A stretch of DNA of 64,000 nucleotides, taken from NCBI RefSeq assembly GCF_030409315.1, contig NZ_JAUFPS010000021.1, positions 2,326 through 66,325 of the forward strand, in the 5' to 3' direction. Made by a program: the position numbers and the translations under genes. The DNA is from Mucilaginibacter flavus (GTDB lineage: Bacteria > Bacteroidota > Bacteroidia > Sphingobacteriales > Sphingobacteriaceae). The first letter of the stretch is position 1; every line of letters begins with the position of its first letter. The notes below the pieces were generated by a model. It saw nothing but the letters and a program-made list of their open reading frames with translations, was not told the origin of the DNA and did no database searches. Below are positions 44,192 to 52,734 of the stretch, in pieces.

Positions 44192-44593
44192 ATGAACAAA
44201 CATATTATTTTTACAGCTTCGTTTTTTGGTATGCTTGCCGTTGTTACCGGCGCGTTTGGGGCACATGGTTTAAAAGCCTTATTACCAGCACCCGAGCTTG
44301 AAGTATGGCATACTGCTGTACAATACAATTTTTATCACGTATTTGCATTGCTTTTTCTTTCAACAATTAAGGCTGAAAGTAGCAAACTGCTTAACGCGGC
44401 GTACTATCTGTTTACATTAGGTATCCTGTTTTTCTCGGGCTCATTGTACCTGTTAAGCTGCCGCAGCATTATAGGCTGGACCTGGCTCATTCACCTGGGA
44501 CCCATCACCCCACTTGGCGGCCTGTTGTTTATTTTAGGCTGGCTGATGCTGTTTATATGGGCTATTAGGGACAAAGGACTGTTGGACGCTTAG
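44192..44593 (+). CDS. DUF423 (YgdD-like) membrane protein
   Basis: A 133-residue protein with four hydrophobic helices. The DUF423 signature GAFGAHGL (near 20-27) is followed by VWHTAVQYNFYHVFALL and GWTWLIHLGPITPLGGLLFILGW. The ATG at 44192 is used; an in-frame TTG upstream would add residues with no support. Its last eight codons (RDKGLLDA) and the TAG stop are made of the GGACAAAG / GGACTGTT / GGACGCTT octamer array, so the repeat has replaced the original 3' end. The function is unknown. Confidence 0.85.
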   Translation: MNKHIIFTASFFGMLAVVTGAFGAHGLKALLPAPELEVWHTAVQYNFYHVFALLFLSTIKAESSKLLNAAYYLFTLGILFFSGSLYLLSCRSIIGWTWLIHLGPITPLGGLLFILGWLMLFIWAIRDKGLLDA

Positions 44594-44656
44594 ACTTTGG
44601 GACTATTGGACGCTTAGATTTTAGGACTATTGGACTATTAGATTTTGGACAAAGGA
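44569..44656. repeat. GGACnnnn octamer array across the DUF423 stop codon
   Basis: From 44576 nine octamers run without a break: GGACTGTT, GGACGCTT, AGACTTTG, GGACTATT, GGACGCTT, AGATTTTA, GGACTATT, GGACTATT, AGATTTTG, preceded by GGACAAA and followed by GACAAAGGACTTA. The DUF423 stop codon lies inside the second. Related arrays are at 35448 and 54233. Confidence 0.88.
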
Positions 44657-44711
44657 CTTAGCCGCGTGTACAGATATAAATTATAAAACAAAAAAGAAGC
44701 TGAGTTGATTT

Positions 44712-44752
44712 TTGCTTTTGTCTTGACTCTTGATTCTAACCTCTTGACTCTT
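44712..44752 (-). repeat. Antisense AGARTCA heptamers in front of priA
   Basis: On the plus strand TCTTGAC, TCTTGAT, TCTAACC, TCTTGAC, TCTTTAA, the complement of the AGAGTCA family, ends 5 bases before the priA ATG. No sense partner of this family lies in the gap; the DUF423 side has the GGAC family instead. Confidence 0.8.
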
Positions 44753-44757
44753 TAAAC

Positions 44758-47247
44758 ATGTTGGAGTTTACTGAAAATGAATTTGCTGATCGTAAAACAC
44801 TTTTTGTTGAGGTGATTTTGCCTTTGGCTATTTCAAAAAATTATACTTACCGGGTTCCTTTTGAAATGAACGATGCCGTAGCTATTGGCAAAAGGGTGGT
44901 GGTGCAATTTGGTAAAAGTAAACTTTATACAGCTATTGTAAGGGAGATTAGCGAACTGGCTCCTGAAAAATATGAGGCTAAATATGTGATTGAAGTGTTG
45001 GACAACCTACCGGTGGTTACGCCGCAGCAACTACACTTTTGGCAATGGGTAGCCGATTATTACATGTGTACCATTGGCGAGGTGATGAACGCTTCGTTAC
45101 CTGCTGCCCTTAAATTGGCCAGTGAAACCCGCATAATTTTAAATACCGATTACGGGATAGATAAAAGCGCCCTGCATGATAAGGAGTTTTTAATTGTGGA
45201 GGCACTTGAAATTCAGCCAGAACTTACTATAAGCGATATTGCCAAATTACTCGGTCAAAAAACGGTAATGCCTATTTTAAAGCTGATGTTTGAAAAAAAT
45301 ATCATCCACATCAGCGAAGAAGTAAGCGAACGGTATAAACCACGCAAACGCACTTTTGTCACCCTTAACCCGGTTTATAATAACCCTGAAAATTTAAGAG
45401 ATCTGTTCCCAATCCTGGAGAAACGTGCACCAAAACAAGCCGATGCTTTATTAGCTTACATCAAACTTTCACGAACTCAAGCCAAAATCTCCAAAAATGA
45501 ATTGATTGAAGAGAGCGGGGCGGGGGAATCAAGTATTAAATCGCTGATAGAAAAGGAGATTTTATTTGCCGAGGAAAAGAACGTGAGCCGGTTACAGTTT
45601 GAGGAGGATGTGGATGCCATTACCAATTTTGAGCTAAGCGAGCAGCAGACCGAAGTGTTGGAGAGTATCCGTACACAGTTTAGGGAAAAGGATGTAACGC
45701 TGCTGCACGGGGTAACGTCGTCGGGAAAAACGCAGTTATATATCAGGCTGATAGAAGGAATGATGCGCGAAGACAGGCAGGTACTTTACCTGTTGCCCGA
45801 GATCGCACTTACTACTCATATCATCGAACGTTTACGGATTTACTTTGGGGCTGATATTGGCATTTATCATTCCCGTTTTAATGATAACGAACGGGTTGAG
45901 GTTTGGCAAAAAGTACTGAACAACGATTATAAGGTGATTTTGGGTGCTCGCTCCTCCGTGTTTTTGCCTTTTAATGACCTGGGGTTGATTATTGTTGACG
46001 AAGAGCACGAGACATCTTACAAGCAATACGATCCTGCTCCCCGTTACAACGCCCGCGACGCGGCTATTTTTTTAGCCAATATGCACCGGGGAAAGGTTTT
46101 GCTTGGTTCGGCTACGCCATCATTTGAAAGTTACCATAATGCGCAAACCCACAAATATGGTTTTGCGGAATTAACAGAACGTTTTGGCGGCGTACAACTG
46201 CCTGACGTGGAAGTGGTGAGTATCTCTTCAGAAATTAAACAAAAAACCATCCAGTCGCATTTTACCAGTGTTTTGATGACGGGTATAGGCGAGGCCCTGG
46301 CCAATAAAGAGCAGGCAATTCTGTTTCAAAACAGGCGTGGATATGCCCCGATACTGATGTGTAAAATATGCGCTTACACACCCAAGTGTATCAATTGCGA
46401 TGTAAGCCTTACCTATCATAAAAGCAGTGGCAAACTACATTGCCATTATTGCGGTTATAGGGAAGATTCGCCATCAATTTGCCCTGCTTGTGGTTCCACA
46501 CATTTGGAGTATAAAGGCTTCGGTACCGAAAAAATTGAGGATGAACTAACTCTTTTATTGCCCGAGGCGCGGATAGCCCGGATGGATTTGGATACCACCA
46601 GATCCCGCAACTCTTTGCAAACTATACTGAATAATTTAGAAGAAAAGAAGATAGATATATTGGTAGGCACCCAAATGGTGGCTAAGGGGTTGGATTTTAG
46701 TGATGTTACGCTTATCGGGATAATTAATGCCGACAGTTTGCTTAAATTTCCGGATTATCGTGCCAATGAGCGTAGCTTTCAAATGCTGGCCCAGGTAAGC
46801 GGCAGGGCCGGGCGCCGGGGTAAGCAAGGTAAGGTTGTTATTCAAACTTATGATCCGTACCACCGGGTAATAAAACAGGTGATAGCCAACGACTACAGGG
46901 ATCTCTACAATACCGAAATGGAGGAACGGAGAAACTTTAAATACCCGCCCTTCTATCGCATCATCAACCTGGATATTAAGCATCAAAACCCCGAGGTGTT
47001 ATATAACCAGGCCGTTTATTTGGGTAACGAACTCCGCAAGCATTTTGGCGAGCGTGTGATTGGTCCCGAAACGCCGCTCATTAGCAGGATAAGGAACTAC
47101 TATATCAAATCCATTATGCTTAAGTTTGAAAAGGATGGAATATCCATCATAAAAGCTAAAGCTGTGCTGAAAGATATCATTGTGCAGTTTCAAACCACTA
47201 AGTTGAGTAAGGGAAGTATTGTGGTGCCGGATGTTGATCCTTATTAA
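44758..47247 (+). CDS. priA: Primosomal protein N' (replication restart helicase)
   Basis: PriA reloads the replicative helicase at stalled forks. The N-terminal DNA-binding part (about 1-240) is followed by a SF2 helicase with Walker A GVTSSGKTQLY, DEEH in VDEEHETSYKQYDPAPRYNARD and SATPSFES. The zinc region CKICAYTPKCINCDVSLTYH...CHYCGYREDSPSICPACGS holds eight cysteines in four CXXC pairs. GTQMVAKGLDF and VSGRAGRRGKQG are motifs V and VI. The length of 829 residues is typical for Bacteroidota. Confidence 0.97.
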   Translation: MLEFTENEFADRKTLFVEVILPLAISKNYTYRVPFEMNDAVAIGKRVVVQFGKSKLYTAIVREISELAPEKYEAKYVIEVLDNLPVVTPQQLHFWQWVADYYMCTIGEVMNASLPAALKLASETRIILNTDYGIDKSALHDKEFLIVEALEIQPELTISDIAKLLGQKTVMPILKLMFEKNIIHISEEVSERYKPRKRTFVTLNPVYNNPENLRDLFPILEKRAPKQADALLAYIKLSRTQAKISKNELIEESGAGESSIKSLIEKEILFAEEKNVSRLQFEEDVDAITNFELSEQQTEVLESIRTQFREKDVTLLHGVTSSGKTQLYIRLIEGMMREDRQVLYLLPEIALTTHIIERLRIYFGADIGIYHSRFNDNERVEVWQKVLNNDYKVILGARSSVFLPFNDLGLIIVDEEHETSYKQYDPAPRYNARDAAIFLANMHRGKVLLGSATPSFESYHNAQTHKYGFAELTERFGGVQLPDVEVVSISSEIKQKTIQSHFTSVLMTGIGEALANKEQAILFQNRRGYAPILMCKICAYTPKCINCDVSLTYHKSSGKLHCHYCGYREDSPSICPACGSTHLEYKGFGTEKIEDELTLLLPEARIARMDLDTTRSRNSLQTILNNLEEKKIDILVGTQMVAKGLDFSDVTLIGIINADSLLKFPDYRANERSFQMLAQVSGRAGRRGKQGKVVIQTYDPYHRVIKQVIANDYRDLYNTEMEERRNFKYPPFYRIINLDIKHQNPEVLYNQAVYLGNELRKHFGERVIGPETPLISRIRNYYIKSIMLKFEKDGISIIKAKAVLKDIIVQFQTTKLSKGSIVVPDVDPY

Positions 47248-47255
47248 ACACCGAG

Positions 47256-47654
47256 TTAGCTTTTCAGACTAACGGTAACTCCCTTTCTTAGCGTATTATG
47301 TATTTCTGCCACCTTATCGGTATGGGCTATCAGGTCGGTAATTACCTGTGTAGATGCTTTGGAAGATATCTGAACGTTATATAAAAAGTTCGATCCAGGT
47401 TCGCCTTCTGCACCGAAATTACAAGTACACTCTACATTAACTTCGTCGAGTATTATATCGAGTTTATCTGCTTCCCGGTAAAGATCATTGCAAAAACAGG
47501 TAGCTAAGGCCAATAATAAAAGCTCGCCTCCGTTTACAGATGATCCGTAGCCCGATGCCTTGGGGACTATGTTAATCTGTTTAACATCGTGCATTGTTTG
47601 AACGGTAACCTGGTGATCCTGGAAACTGCTTTTTACTGAGGCTGAAAAATTCAT
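47256..47654 (-). CDS. OsmC/Ohr family protein
   Basis: A 132-residue protein of the OsmC superfamily, whose members reduce organic hydroperoxides with two cysteines. VNGGELLLLALATCFCNDL carries one Cys and VNVECTCNFGAEGEPGS the second region; both places have an extra Cys close by (CFC and CTC), so the exact redox pair is unclear. It is convergent with priA, 8 bases apart. Confidence 0.85.
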   Translation of the reverse strand: MNFSASVKSSFQDHQVTVQTMHDVKQINIVPKASGYGSSVNGGELLLLALATCFCNDLYREADKLDIILDEVNVECTCNFGAEGEPGSNFLYNVQISSKASTQVITDLIAHTDKVAEIHNTLRKGVTVSLKS

Positions 47655-47826
47655 ATGCTTGTTTTAAGGTTATGGTTTTATTGAGATGATAAATACAAAG
47701 ATAAATATTTTCGTTGCCCAAGCAGTAGTATCCGACTTGACTGAGGTTACTAATCTTTTTCTTACTTACTGTTAACGGGTTACTAATATGCCTTCGGCTA
47801 AGCATGGTAAATAACTAAAATCCTGC

Positions 47827-47834
47827 TAAATTTG
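47827..47834 (+). promoter_or_regulatory. -7 box of pcm promoter
   Basis: TAAATTTG ends 7 bases before the pcm ATG, so the transcript would begin within a few bases of the start codon. No clear TTTG is seen at the -33 distance. Confidence 0.5.
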
Positions 47835-47841
47835 TTGGCAA

Positions 47842-48498
47842 ATGGCTAATTACATTGATAACTATCGCGAAAAGGGTGCCCGTAAAAGATTGGTTGACCT
47901 GTTGGAAAAAAAGGGTATCCAGGATAAGGAAGTATTAAAAGCCATTGCAACAGTACCGCGCCATTATTTTTTTGCTGAAACTTTCTGGAACCAGGCTTAT
48001 AAGGATATCGCTTTCCCGATAGGCGAGGGGCAAACCATCTCTCAGCCATATACCGTAGCTTATCAAACCGAATTATTGCACATTCGGAAAGGCGATAAAG
48101 TACTGGAAATTGGCACAGGCTCGGGCTATCAAACTTGTGTGTTGTTGGAAATGGGCGCAACGGTTTACACCATCGAACGGCAGGAAAAGCTTTTCGAAAA
48201 AACAAAGTATGTACTGCCCGAAAAAATGGGCTATAAAGCGCATTTCTTTTGCGGTGATGGCTCTATCGGCATAGCACAACATGCTCCTTATGATAAAATC
48301 ATCGTAACTGCCGGCGCACCAACGGTTCCCGAAATTTTACTGAAACAACTCCGCGTTGGCGGCATCCTCGTGATTCCCGTAGGCGACGAAGAAACCCAAA
48401 AAATGGTAACCATCCTTAAAGTTGCCGAGCATGACTATGAAAAGATTGTATTAGATACCTTTAGGTTTGTACCGCTGGTAGGAGATAAGGCATGGTAG
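47842..48498 (+). CDS. pcm: Protein-L-isoaspartate O-methyltransferase
   Basis: Pcm repairs damaged proteins by methylating L-isoaspartyl residues with S-adenosylmethionine. The family signature GEGQTISQPYTVAYQTELL comes just before the SAM motif LEIGTGSGYQTCVLLEMGA, then CGDGSIGIAQHAPYDKIIVTAGAP and GGILVIPVGDEETQ. The length of 218 residues is normal. The gene is probably transcribed alone; a C-rich palindrome begins 4 bases after the stop. Confidence 0.95.
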   Translation: MANYIDNYREKGARKRLVDLLEKKGIQDKEVLKAIATVPRHYFFAETFWNQAYKDIAFPIGEGQTISQPYTVAYQTELLHIRKGDKVLEIGTGSGYQTCVLLEMGATVYTIERQEKLFEKTKYVLPEKMGYKAHFFCGDGSIGIAQHAPYDKIIVTAGAPTVPEILLKQLRVGGILVIPVGDEETQKMVTILKVAEHDYEKIVLDTFRFVPLVGDKAW

Positions 48499-48501
48499 GG
48501 A

Positions 48502-48523
48502 ACCCCTACCCCCCTGAAGGGGA
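48502..48523. repeat. C-rich palindrome after pcm
   Basis: CCCCTACCCCCCTGAAGGGG is identical to the complement of part of the right arm of the hisD/hisG inverted repeat. It is followed by AAATTTTTT, so it may work as a terminator for pcm. Confidence 0.65.
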
Positions 48524-48563
48524 AATTTTTTGATCTGCAGTGCTTTTTGCTGCCAATTAATTG

Positions 48564-48947
48564 CTACCACTTTAACCAATGCATGTATTGATTGAACTTT
48601 GTAATGATATCTTCTTCATTACAAATTCTTTCGACCTCTATCGGTTCATAGGGTTTAGGATGATATGCAAAATGAACTTTTTTTGTTTCGGGATTTAATT
48701 CGATGTGCAAGACTTATCTGTTCCACTCCGGAACCTCATATATCGTAACTACTAACTTATGCATCGATGTATAAGCAAATAGTTTTTTTTCAAGGTTACT
48801 ATTCCTTATGAATTGTACTAACGAAAGCATGCTTTGTAATTGCAAATCGTGAGAAATTAAATCCTGGTAATATACTTCAATTTGCTGCCATGGAACAACA
48901 CGCGCCGTTTGAGGCTTATATTTTATGGTTGGTTTCTGGCTATCCAT
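48564..48947 (-). pseudogene. Hypothetical gene split by one in-frame TAA
   Basis: A 77-residue frame (MDSQKPTIKYKPQTARVVPW..., ending YEVPEWNR) stops at TAA (48714-48716). The same frame continues without a further stop for 49 codons (VLHIELNPETKKVHFAYHPK..., ending QYMHWLKW, then TAG). The two parts read as one continuous protein of about 127 residues: VVTIYEVPEWNR-x-VLHIELNPE is a smooth beta-hairpin sequence. The upstream frame alone would lack the C-terminal half. It may be a recent nonsense mutation (one base from CAA, AAA or GAA), a sequencing error or a read-through site. No known family is recognised. Confidence 0.75.
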
Positions 48948-49018
48948 ACTATAGTTGATATAAAATTTGAGGGGTAAAGGACTATTGAAACCTCTTTTTT
49001 AGAGGGCTAATGATCTAC

Positions 49019-49471
49019 CTACCTTTTCATTACCCTATCCATCTCAATCTTAGTATCCCGCTCTTTCATCGTTTCACGTTTATCGAAGGTCTTTTTACCT
49101 TGCGCTAAGCCAATTTCCAGTTTGGCAAAGCCGCGTTCGCTGATAAATAGGGCAAGGGGGATTATGGTTAATCCTTTTTCCTCGCCGCGGGTAAGGAGTT
49201 TTTTGAGTTCTTTTTTATTGAGGAGCAGCACACGGTCGCGTTTGGCTTCATGGTTGTAGAATGATCCGTACGAGTATTCTGAAATGTGCAGGTTGCGCAC
49301 ATAAAGCTGGTTGCTGATAAATGTGCAAAAGGCATCATTAATATTGGCCTTCCCCTCACGTATGGATTTAATTTCGGTACCCAGCAATTTTATGCCCGCC
49401 GTGTATTTATCCAGTACGTGGTATTCAAAGTAAGCTTTTTTATTTTTGATGTATATTTTATCCTCGGCCAT
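49019..49471 (-). CDS. smpB: SsrA-binding protein
   Basis: SmpB binds tmRNA and brings it to stalled ribosomes. It begins MAEDKIYIKNKKAYFEYHV; GTEIKSIREGKANINDAF and the C-terminal KKTFDKRETMKERDTKIE are characteristic, with a basic tail. The length is 150 residues. A longer frame starts at 49495, but that ATG lies inside the probable -7 box (49493-49500), so the start at 49471 is chosen. tmRNA itself is not in this window. Confidence 0.95.
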   Translation of the reverse strand: MAEDKIYIKNKKAYFEYHVLDKYTAGIKLLGTEIKSIREGKANINDAFCTFISNQLYVRNLHISEYSYGSFYNHEAKRDRVLLLNKKELKKLLTRGEEKGLTIIPLALFISERGFAKLEIGLAQGKKTFDKRETMKERDTKIEMDRVMKR

Positions 49472-49492
49472 TTTATAAAGATGTAAAGCTTG

Positions 49493-49500
49493 CAAACTTA
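49493..49500 (-). promoter_or_regulatory. -7 box of smpB promoter
   Basis: TAAGTTTG on the minus strand, an exact TAnnTTTG match, predicts a transcript start near 49487 and a leader of about 16 bases. A -33 box is not obvious. Confidence 0.5.
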
Positions 49501-49532
49501 CGGAAAAAATTGATTGCTAAATTTAATAGAAT

Positions 49533-49560
49533 CGTCATTGCAAGGAACGAAGCAATGAGG
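49533..49560 (+). repeat. Single arm of the GTCATTGCGAGG repeat
   Basis: CGTCATTGCAAGGAACGAAG followed by CAATGAGG matches the left arm of the his operon hairpins with one change; no right arm follows, only 9 bases before the mntH stop. It is a broken or solo copy. Confidence 0.75.
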
Positions 49561-49569
49561 CGTTTATAG

Positions 49570-51483
49570 CTAATTTCGTTGCGGTTTCACAATCAACACC
49601 GGCACATTCACCATATGCCTTACCGAATTTACGGTAGTGCCAAATATGAGGTCCTTTAATGCCCGATGCCCGTGCGAACCCATTACAATAAAGTCTATCC
49701 CGTTTTTGTTTACAATGTCGGCAATAGCCGCCGCGGGGCTTCCGTAGCCTATTTCTGCTTCGGCTTTGTAGCCCAGTTTTTGCATGGCCTGTACGTATTT
49801 ATCCAGATTATCGGCATCGCTTTGGGTTTCGCTATCCATAACCTGGCCGCCGTAGTAGCGGGCACCTGCCGTTTCCACTACGTGAATAAGGGTATAATGC
49901 GCGTGTTTACCACCCTGCATAATGGCATGGCGAAGGCAGTCGTTATCATTTTTCGAAAAATCTATAGTGATGGCTAAACGCTTGTAGGTAACGGCATCCA
50001 ACTCGGTAATAGCACCTGCAATTCCGTGTGGTACATAAGCCGGCTGATCGGCATGTTTATAAAGCCATGGCCTGAATAATACATATAAAAGCAGCAGTGC
50101 GATACCAACCACAATCGGCACAACAAAAACGTAGATGTAAATATCGGCATGCTGGCTGTCTTTCAGCCAGTCGCCAATCTGATCATACACTAACTTTGCA
50201 TTCAGGCCCACAATGAGCACTGCGCTTGCCCAGGCCAATATTTTTACTTTTAAGCCGATAGCAAAGTTTCCCATCCGCTTTTTATCAGATGTAAAATGTA
50301 TGAGCGGTATTACCGCGAAACCTAATTGTAAACTCAATACCACCTGGCTTAATAAAATAAGGCTGCCTAAGGCATTTTCGCCAAAATAGAGAATGGTAAA
50401 AACCGCCGGCACAATAGCCAATAGCCTTGTCAATAACCGCCTTAACCATGGCTCAATCCGCAGGTTAATATGACCTTCCATAATGATTTGCCCGGCAAGG
50501 GTACCTGTAATGGTAGAACTTTGGCCCGATGCTATTAAAGCCACGGCAAACAACACAGGCGCAATTTTGCCAAAAATATGTTCCAATAATTTATAGGCAT
50601 CCTGAATTTCTGCAACCTTAAAATAACCGTTCTTGAAAAAGGCTGTAGCCGCCAGTATCAAAATAGCAGCATTTACAAAAAAGGCCAGATTGAGCGCTAT
50701 TACAGTATCAAACAAGTTGAATTTAATGGCCGATTTAAGTCCCTCATCTGTACGGCTGATTTTACGGGTTTGCACCAGTGACGAATGCAGATAAAGGTTA
50801 TGCGGCATTACCGTTGCCCCTATGATGCCTATGGCAATATAAAGCATCTCCTGGCTTATCTTATCGCTTTTAAAAAGGTTGCTGGGGATAAAGCCTTTGG
50901 CTACATCCATTACATCGGGACCAACAATAAACATCTCTACCAGGAAGGACACACCGATAATGAAGATCATCGATATAATAAAGCCCTCTAACTTGCGCAT
51001 GCCTTTGTTCATTAACCAAAGCATCAACACGGTATCGGTTATGGTAAGTGAAACCCCCCAGATAAGCGGTAAGTGAAAAAGCAGTTTTAAGCCAATAGCC
51101 ATGCCGATGATCTCGGCCAGGTCGCAGGCTATGATGGCTATTTGGGCGAGGATGTAGAGCCAGAAGTTTACAAAGCGGGGATAGGCGTTTTTAGAAGCCT
51201 GTGCCAGATCCAACCCGCGAACTATGCCAAGCCTTGCCGCTAATGATTGTAGCAACAGGGCAATTAAATTTGACGCAAATAGTACCCATATCAATTTATA
51301 ACCAAACGCGCTGCCGCCGGCCAAATCGGTAGCCCAGTTGCCCGGGTCCATATAGCCCACACTGATAAGGTACGCCGGACCTAAAAAGGCCATTAGCTTT
51401 TTCCAGCCTGTTAAATTTTCGGGGTTCACAGAGCCATGTACGTTGCCTAATGAATGGCTATCGTTTGTTTGCGTTTTGCTCAT
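49570..51483 (-). CDS. mntH: Nramp manganese/iron transporter fused to a universal stress protein domain
   Basis: A 637-residue fusion. Residues 1 to about 490 are an Nramp proton-coupled Mn/Fe importer with the metal motif DPGNW (46-50) and MPHNLYLHSSLVQTR in helix 6, eleven or twelve membrane helices. Residues about 500-637 are a UspA domain with the nucleotide signature GSHGHRALKDLIFGTTVNSV. The fusion suggests nucleotide or stress control of metal import. It overlaps mntR by 4 bases (ATGA), so mntR is translated first and mntH coupled to it. Confidence 0.95.
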   Translation of the reverse strand: MSKTQTNDSHSLGNVHGSVNPENLTGWKKLMAFLGPAYLISVGYMDPGNWATDLAGGSAFGYKLIWVLFASNLIALLLQSLAARLGIVRGLDLAQASKNAYPRFVNFWLYILAQIAIIACDLAEIIGMAIGLKLLFHLPLIWGVSLTITDTVLMLWLMNKGMRKLEGFIISMIFIIGVSFLVEMFIVGPDVMDVAKGFIPSNLFKSDKISQEMLYIAIGIIGATVMPHNLYLHSSLVQTRKISRTDEGLKSAIKFNLFDTVIALNLAFFVNAAILILAATAFFKNGYFKVAEIQDAYKLLEHIFGKIAPVLFAVALIASGQSSTITGTLAGQIIMEGHINLRIEPWLRRLLTRLLAIVPAVFTILYFGENALGSLILLSQVVLSLQLGFAVIPLIHFTSDKKRMGNFAIGLKVKILAWASAVLIVGLNAKLVYDQIGDWLKDSQHADIYIYVFVVPIVVGIALLLLYVLFRPWLYKHADQPAYVPHGIAGAITELDAVTYKRLAITIDFSKNDNDCLRHAIMQGGKHAHYTLIHVVETAGARYYGGQVMDSETQSDADNLDKYVQAMQKLGYKAEAEIGYGSPAAAIADIVNKNGIDFIVMGSHGHRALKDLIFGTTVNSVRHMVNVPVLIVKPQRN

Positions 51484-52133
51484 AGGGCTATCAGTAAATT
51501 ATTGGCAACCTCGCGGCTGATGTGAATTTCTTTGTCTGTTTCAATTTTAAGGGCTACCGAATGGTCGTATTCAATAATATCGGTAATGGTGATTTTTTTG
51601 CCGATGGTGAGCTGTTGTTTTTCTAAGTATTGCAAAAAAGGCGAGGTATGGTCGCGCACGCCAGAAATCACCCCGCACTGATTAACCACCAGCGTTGATA
51701 ATGGAATTAACTCCGGTGTTTTAAAACGGCCATTACAATCGGGGATAGGGTCGCCATGCGGATCATGTTTGGGGAAGCCCATAAACTCGTCAAGGCGATC
51801 AACCAATTCCTGCGACGAGATATGCTCCATTTCTTCGGCCATATCATGAACCTGGTCCCACTTAAAATTAAGTTTTTCCACCAAAAAATATTCCCACAGG
51901 CGGTGTTTGCGAATAATGCCTATTGCAATTTTTTCGCCGGCAGGGGTAAGTGTTACGCCCTGGTAACGGGTGTAGTTTATTAAAGCCTTATCAGCCAGTT
52001 TTTTAAGCATATCGGTAACCGATGATGCTTTAGTATTTAAGGATGCTGCAATTTGATTGGTACTCACTATTGCTGCATTCATCCCCAGGTGATAAATGCA
52101 TTTTAAATAGTTTTCCTCGGCTAATGTATTCAT
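51480..52133 (-). CDS. mntR: DtxR/MntR-type metal-dependent repressor
   Basis: A 217-residue regulator that binds Mn or Fe and represses metal uptake genes. A winged helix (MNTLAEENYLKCIYHLG.., NQIAASLNTKASSVTDMLKKL) is followed by the metal-binding dimerisation domain (WEYFLVEKLNFKWDQVHDMAEEMEH, then DPHGDPIPDCNG), and an SH3-like/FeoA-like C-terminal domain (about 145-217), the longer DtxR form. It leads the operon with mntH. A TTTAGA-CTTA-TCTAAA operator lies just upstream, overlapping the promoter. Confidence 0.92.
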   Translation of the reverse strand: MNTLAEENYLKCIYHLGMNAAIVSTNQIAASLNTKASSVTDMLKKLADKALINYTRYQGVTLTPAGEKIAIGIIRKHRLWEYFLVEKLNFKWDQVHDMAEEMEHISSQELVDRLDEFMGFPKHDPHGDPIPDCNGRFKTPELIPLSTLVVNQCGVISGVRDHTSPFLQYLEKQQLTIGKKITITDIIEYDHSVALKIETDKEIHISREVANNLLIAL

Positions 52134-52138
52134 TTACA

Positions 52139-52170
52139 CAAATCTAATAAAAAATTTAGACTTATCTAAA
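52139..52170 (-). promoter_or_regulatory. mntR-mntH promoter and candidate metal operator
   Basis: On the minus strand TAGATTTG (52139-52146) is a -7 box only 5 bases before the mntR ATG. TTTAGA-CTTA-TCTAAA (52155-52170), a perfect 6-bp inverted repeat with a 4-base centre, sits just upstream in the promoter spacer, where a repressor would block polymerase. The form is like DtxR/MntR operators (TTAGG-CCTAA class) but with A where G would be expected; assignment to MntR is inference. Confidence 0.6.
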
Positions 52171-52246
52171 ATATGAAGACTTGTGAAATATATTTTTGTT
52201 TTACTCGTTTTAGGTGAAATTTAATTTCGTGAAATGCGGAAAATAT

Positions 52247-52254
52247 TATATTTG
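52247..52254 (+). promoter_or_regulatory. -7 box of the Lrp-family gene
   Basis: TATATTTG matches the consensus exactly and ends 8 bases before the ATG, implying a transcript that begins within a few bases of the start codon. The -33 position has TTTCG rather than TTTG. Confidence 0.55.
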
Positions 52255-52262
52255 CACATACT

Positions 52263-52733
52263 ATGGGAGCCGAATTAGATAAAATAGACCTACAGATACT
52301 CAAGATTTTACAGGAAAACGGAAGGATAACTAACCTTCAGTTATCTAACGAAATTGGGCTTTCGCCTGCGCCAACGCTTGAACGTGTGCGCAAATTGGAG
52401 AACGCGGAATACATAAAAAGCTACCATGCCCTGGTGGATGAAGAGAAGCTTGGATTAGGTATCAAAACCTTTATCCAGATCTCGCTCGATTTTCATCAGA
52501 AGAATACTATCCAAACTTTTTTGGATGAAATTAAAAATATTAAAGAGGTTACCGAATGCCATCACGTAACCGGCCAATGCGATTTTTTGCTGAAGTGCTA
52601 CGTGCGCGACATTAAATCATACGAGCAACTGATCATGGAAAAAATAAGCCGCATCACCGTGGTAAAAACCTTCCAAACCATGATGATCATGTCAACCAGC
52701 AAAAAGGAACCGATAGTGCCTTTGGAGTATTGA
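52263..52733 (+). CDS. Lrp/AsnC family transcriptional regulator
   Basis: A 156-residue regulator with the classical layout: N-terminal helix-turn-helix (LDKIDLQILKILQENGRITN, SNEIGLSPAPTLERVRKLE) and a C-terminal RAM/ACT domain that senses amino acids (IKTFIQISLDF, VTECHHVTGQCDFLLKCYVRD). It is divergent from mntR and shares the 129-base promoter region with it, though nothing links them functionally. The stop is followed after 1 base by AGAGTCA heptamers. Confidence 0.93.
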   Translation: MGAELDKIDLQILKILQENGRITNLQLSNEIGLSPAPTLERVRKLENAEYIKSYHALVDEEKLGLGIKTFIQISLDFHQKNTIQTFLDEIKNIKEVTECHHVTGQCDFLLKCYVRDIKSYEQLIMEKISRITVVKTFQTMMIMSTSKKEPIVPLEY

Positions 52734-52734
52734 T

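Noticed and set aside
49472..49495. Longer SmpB start (MQALHLYK)
   Set aside because: The ATG falls inside the probable -7 promoter box and the extra residues are not part of SmpB.
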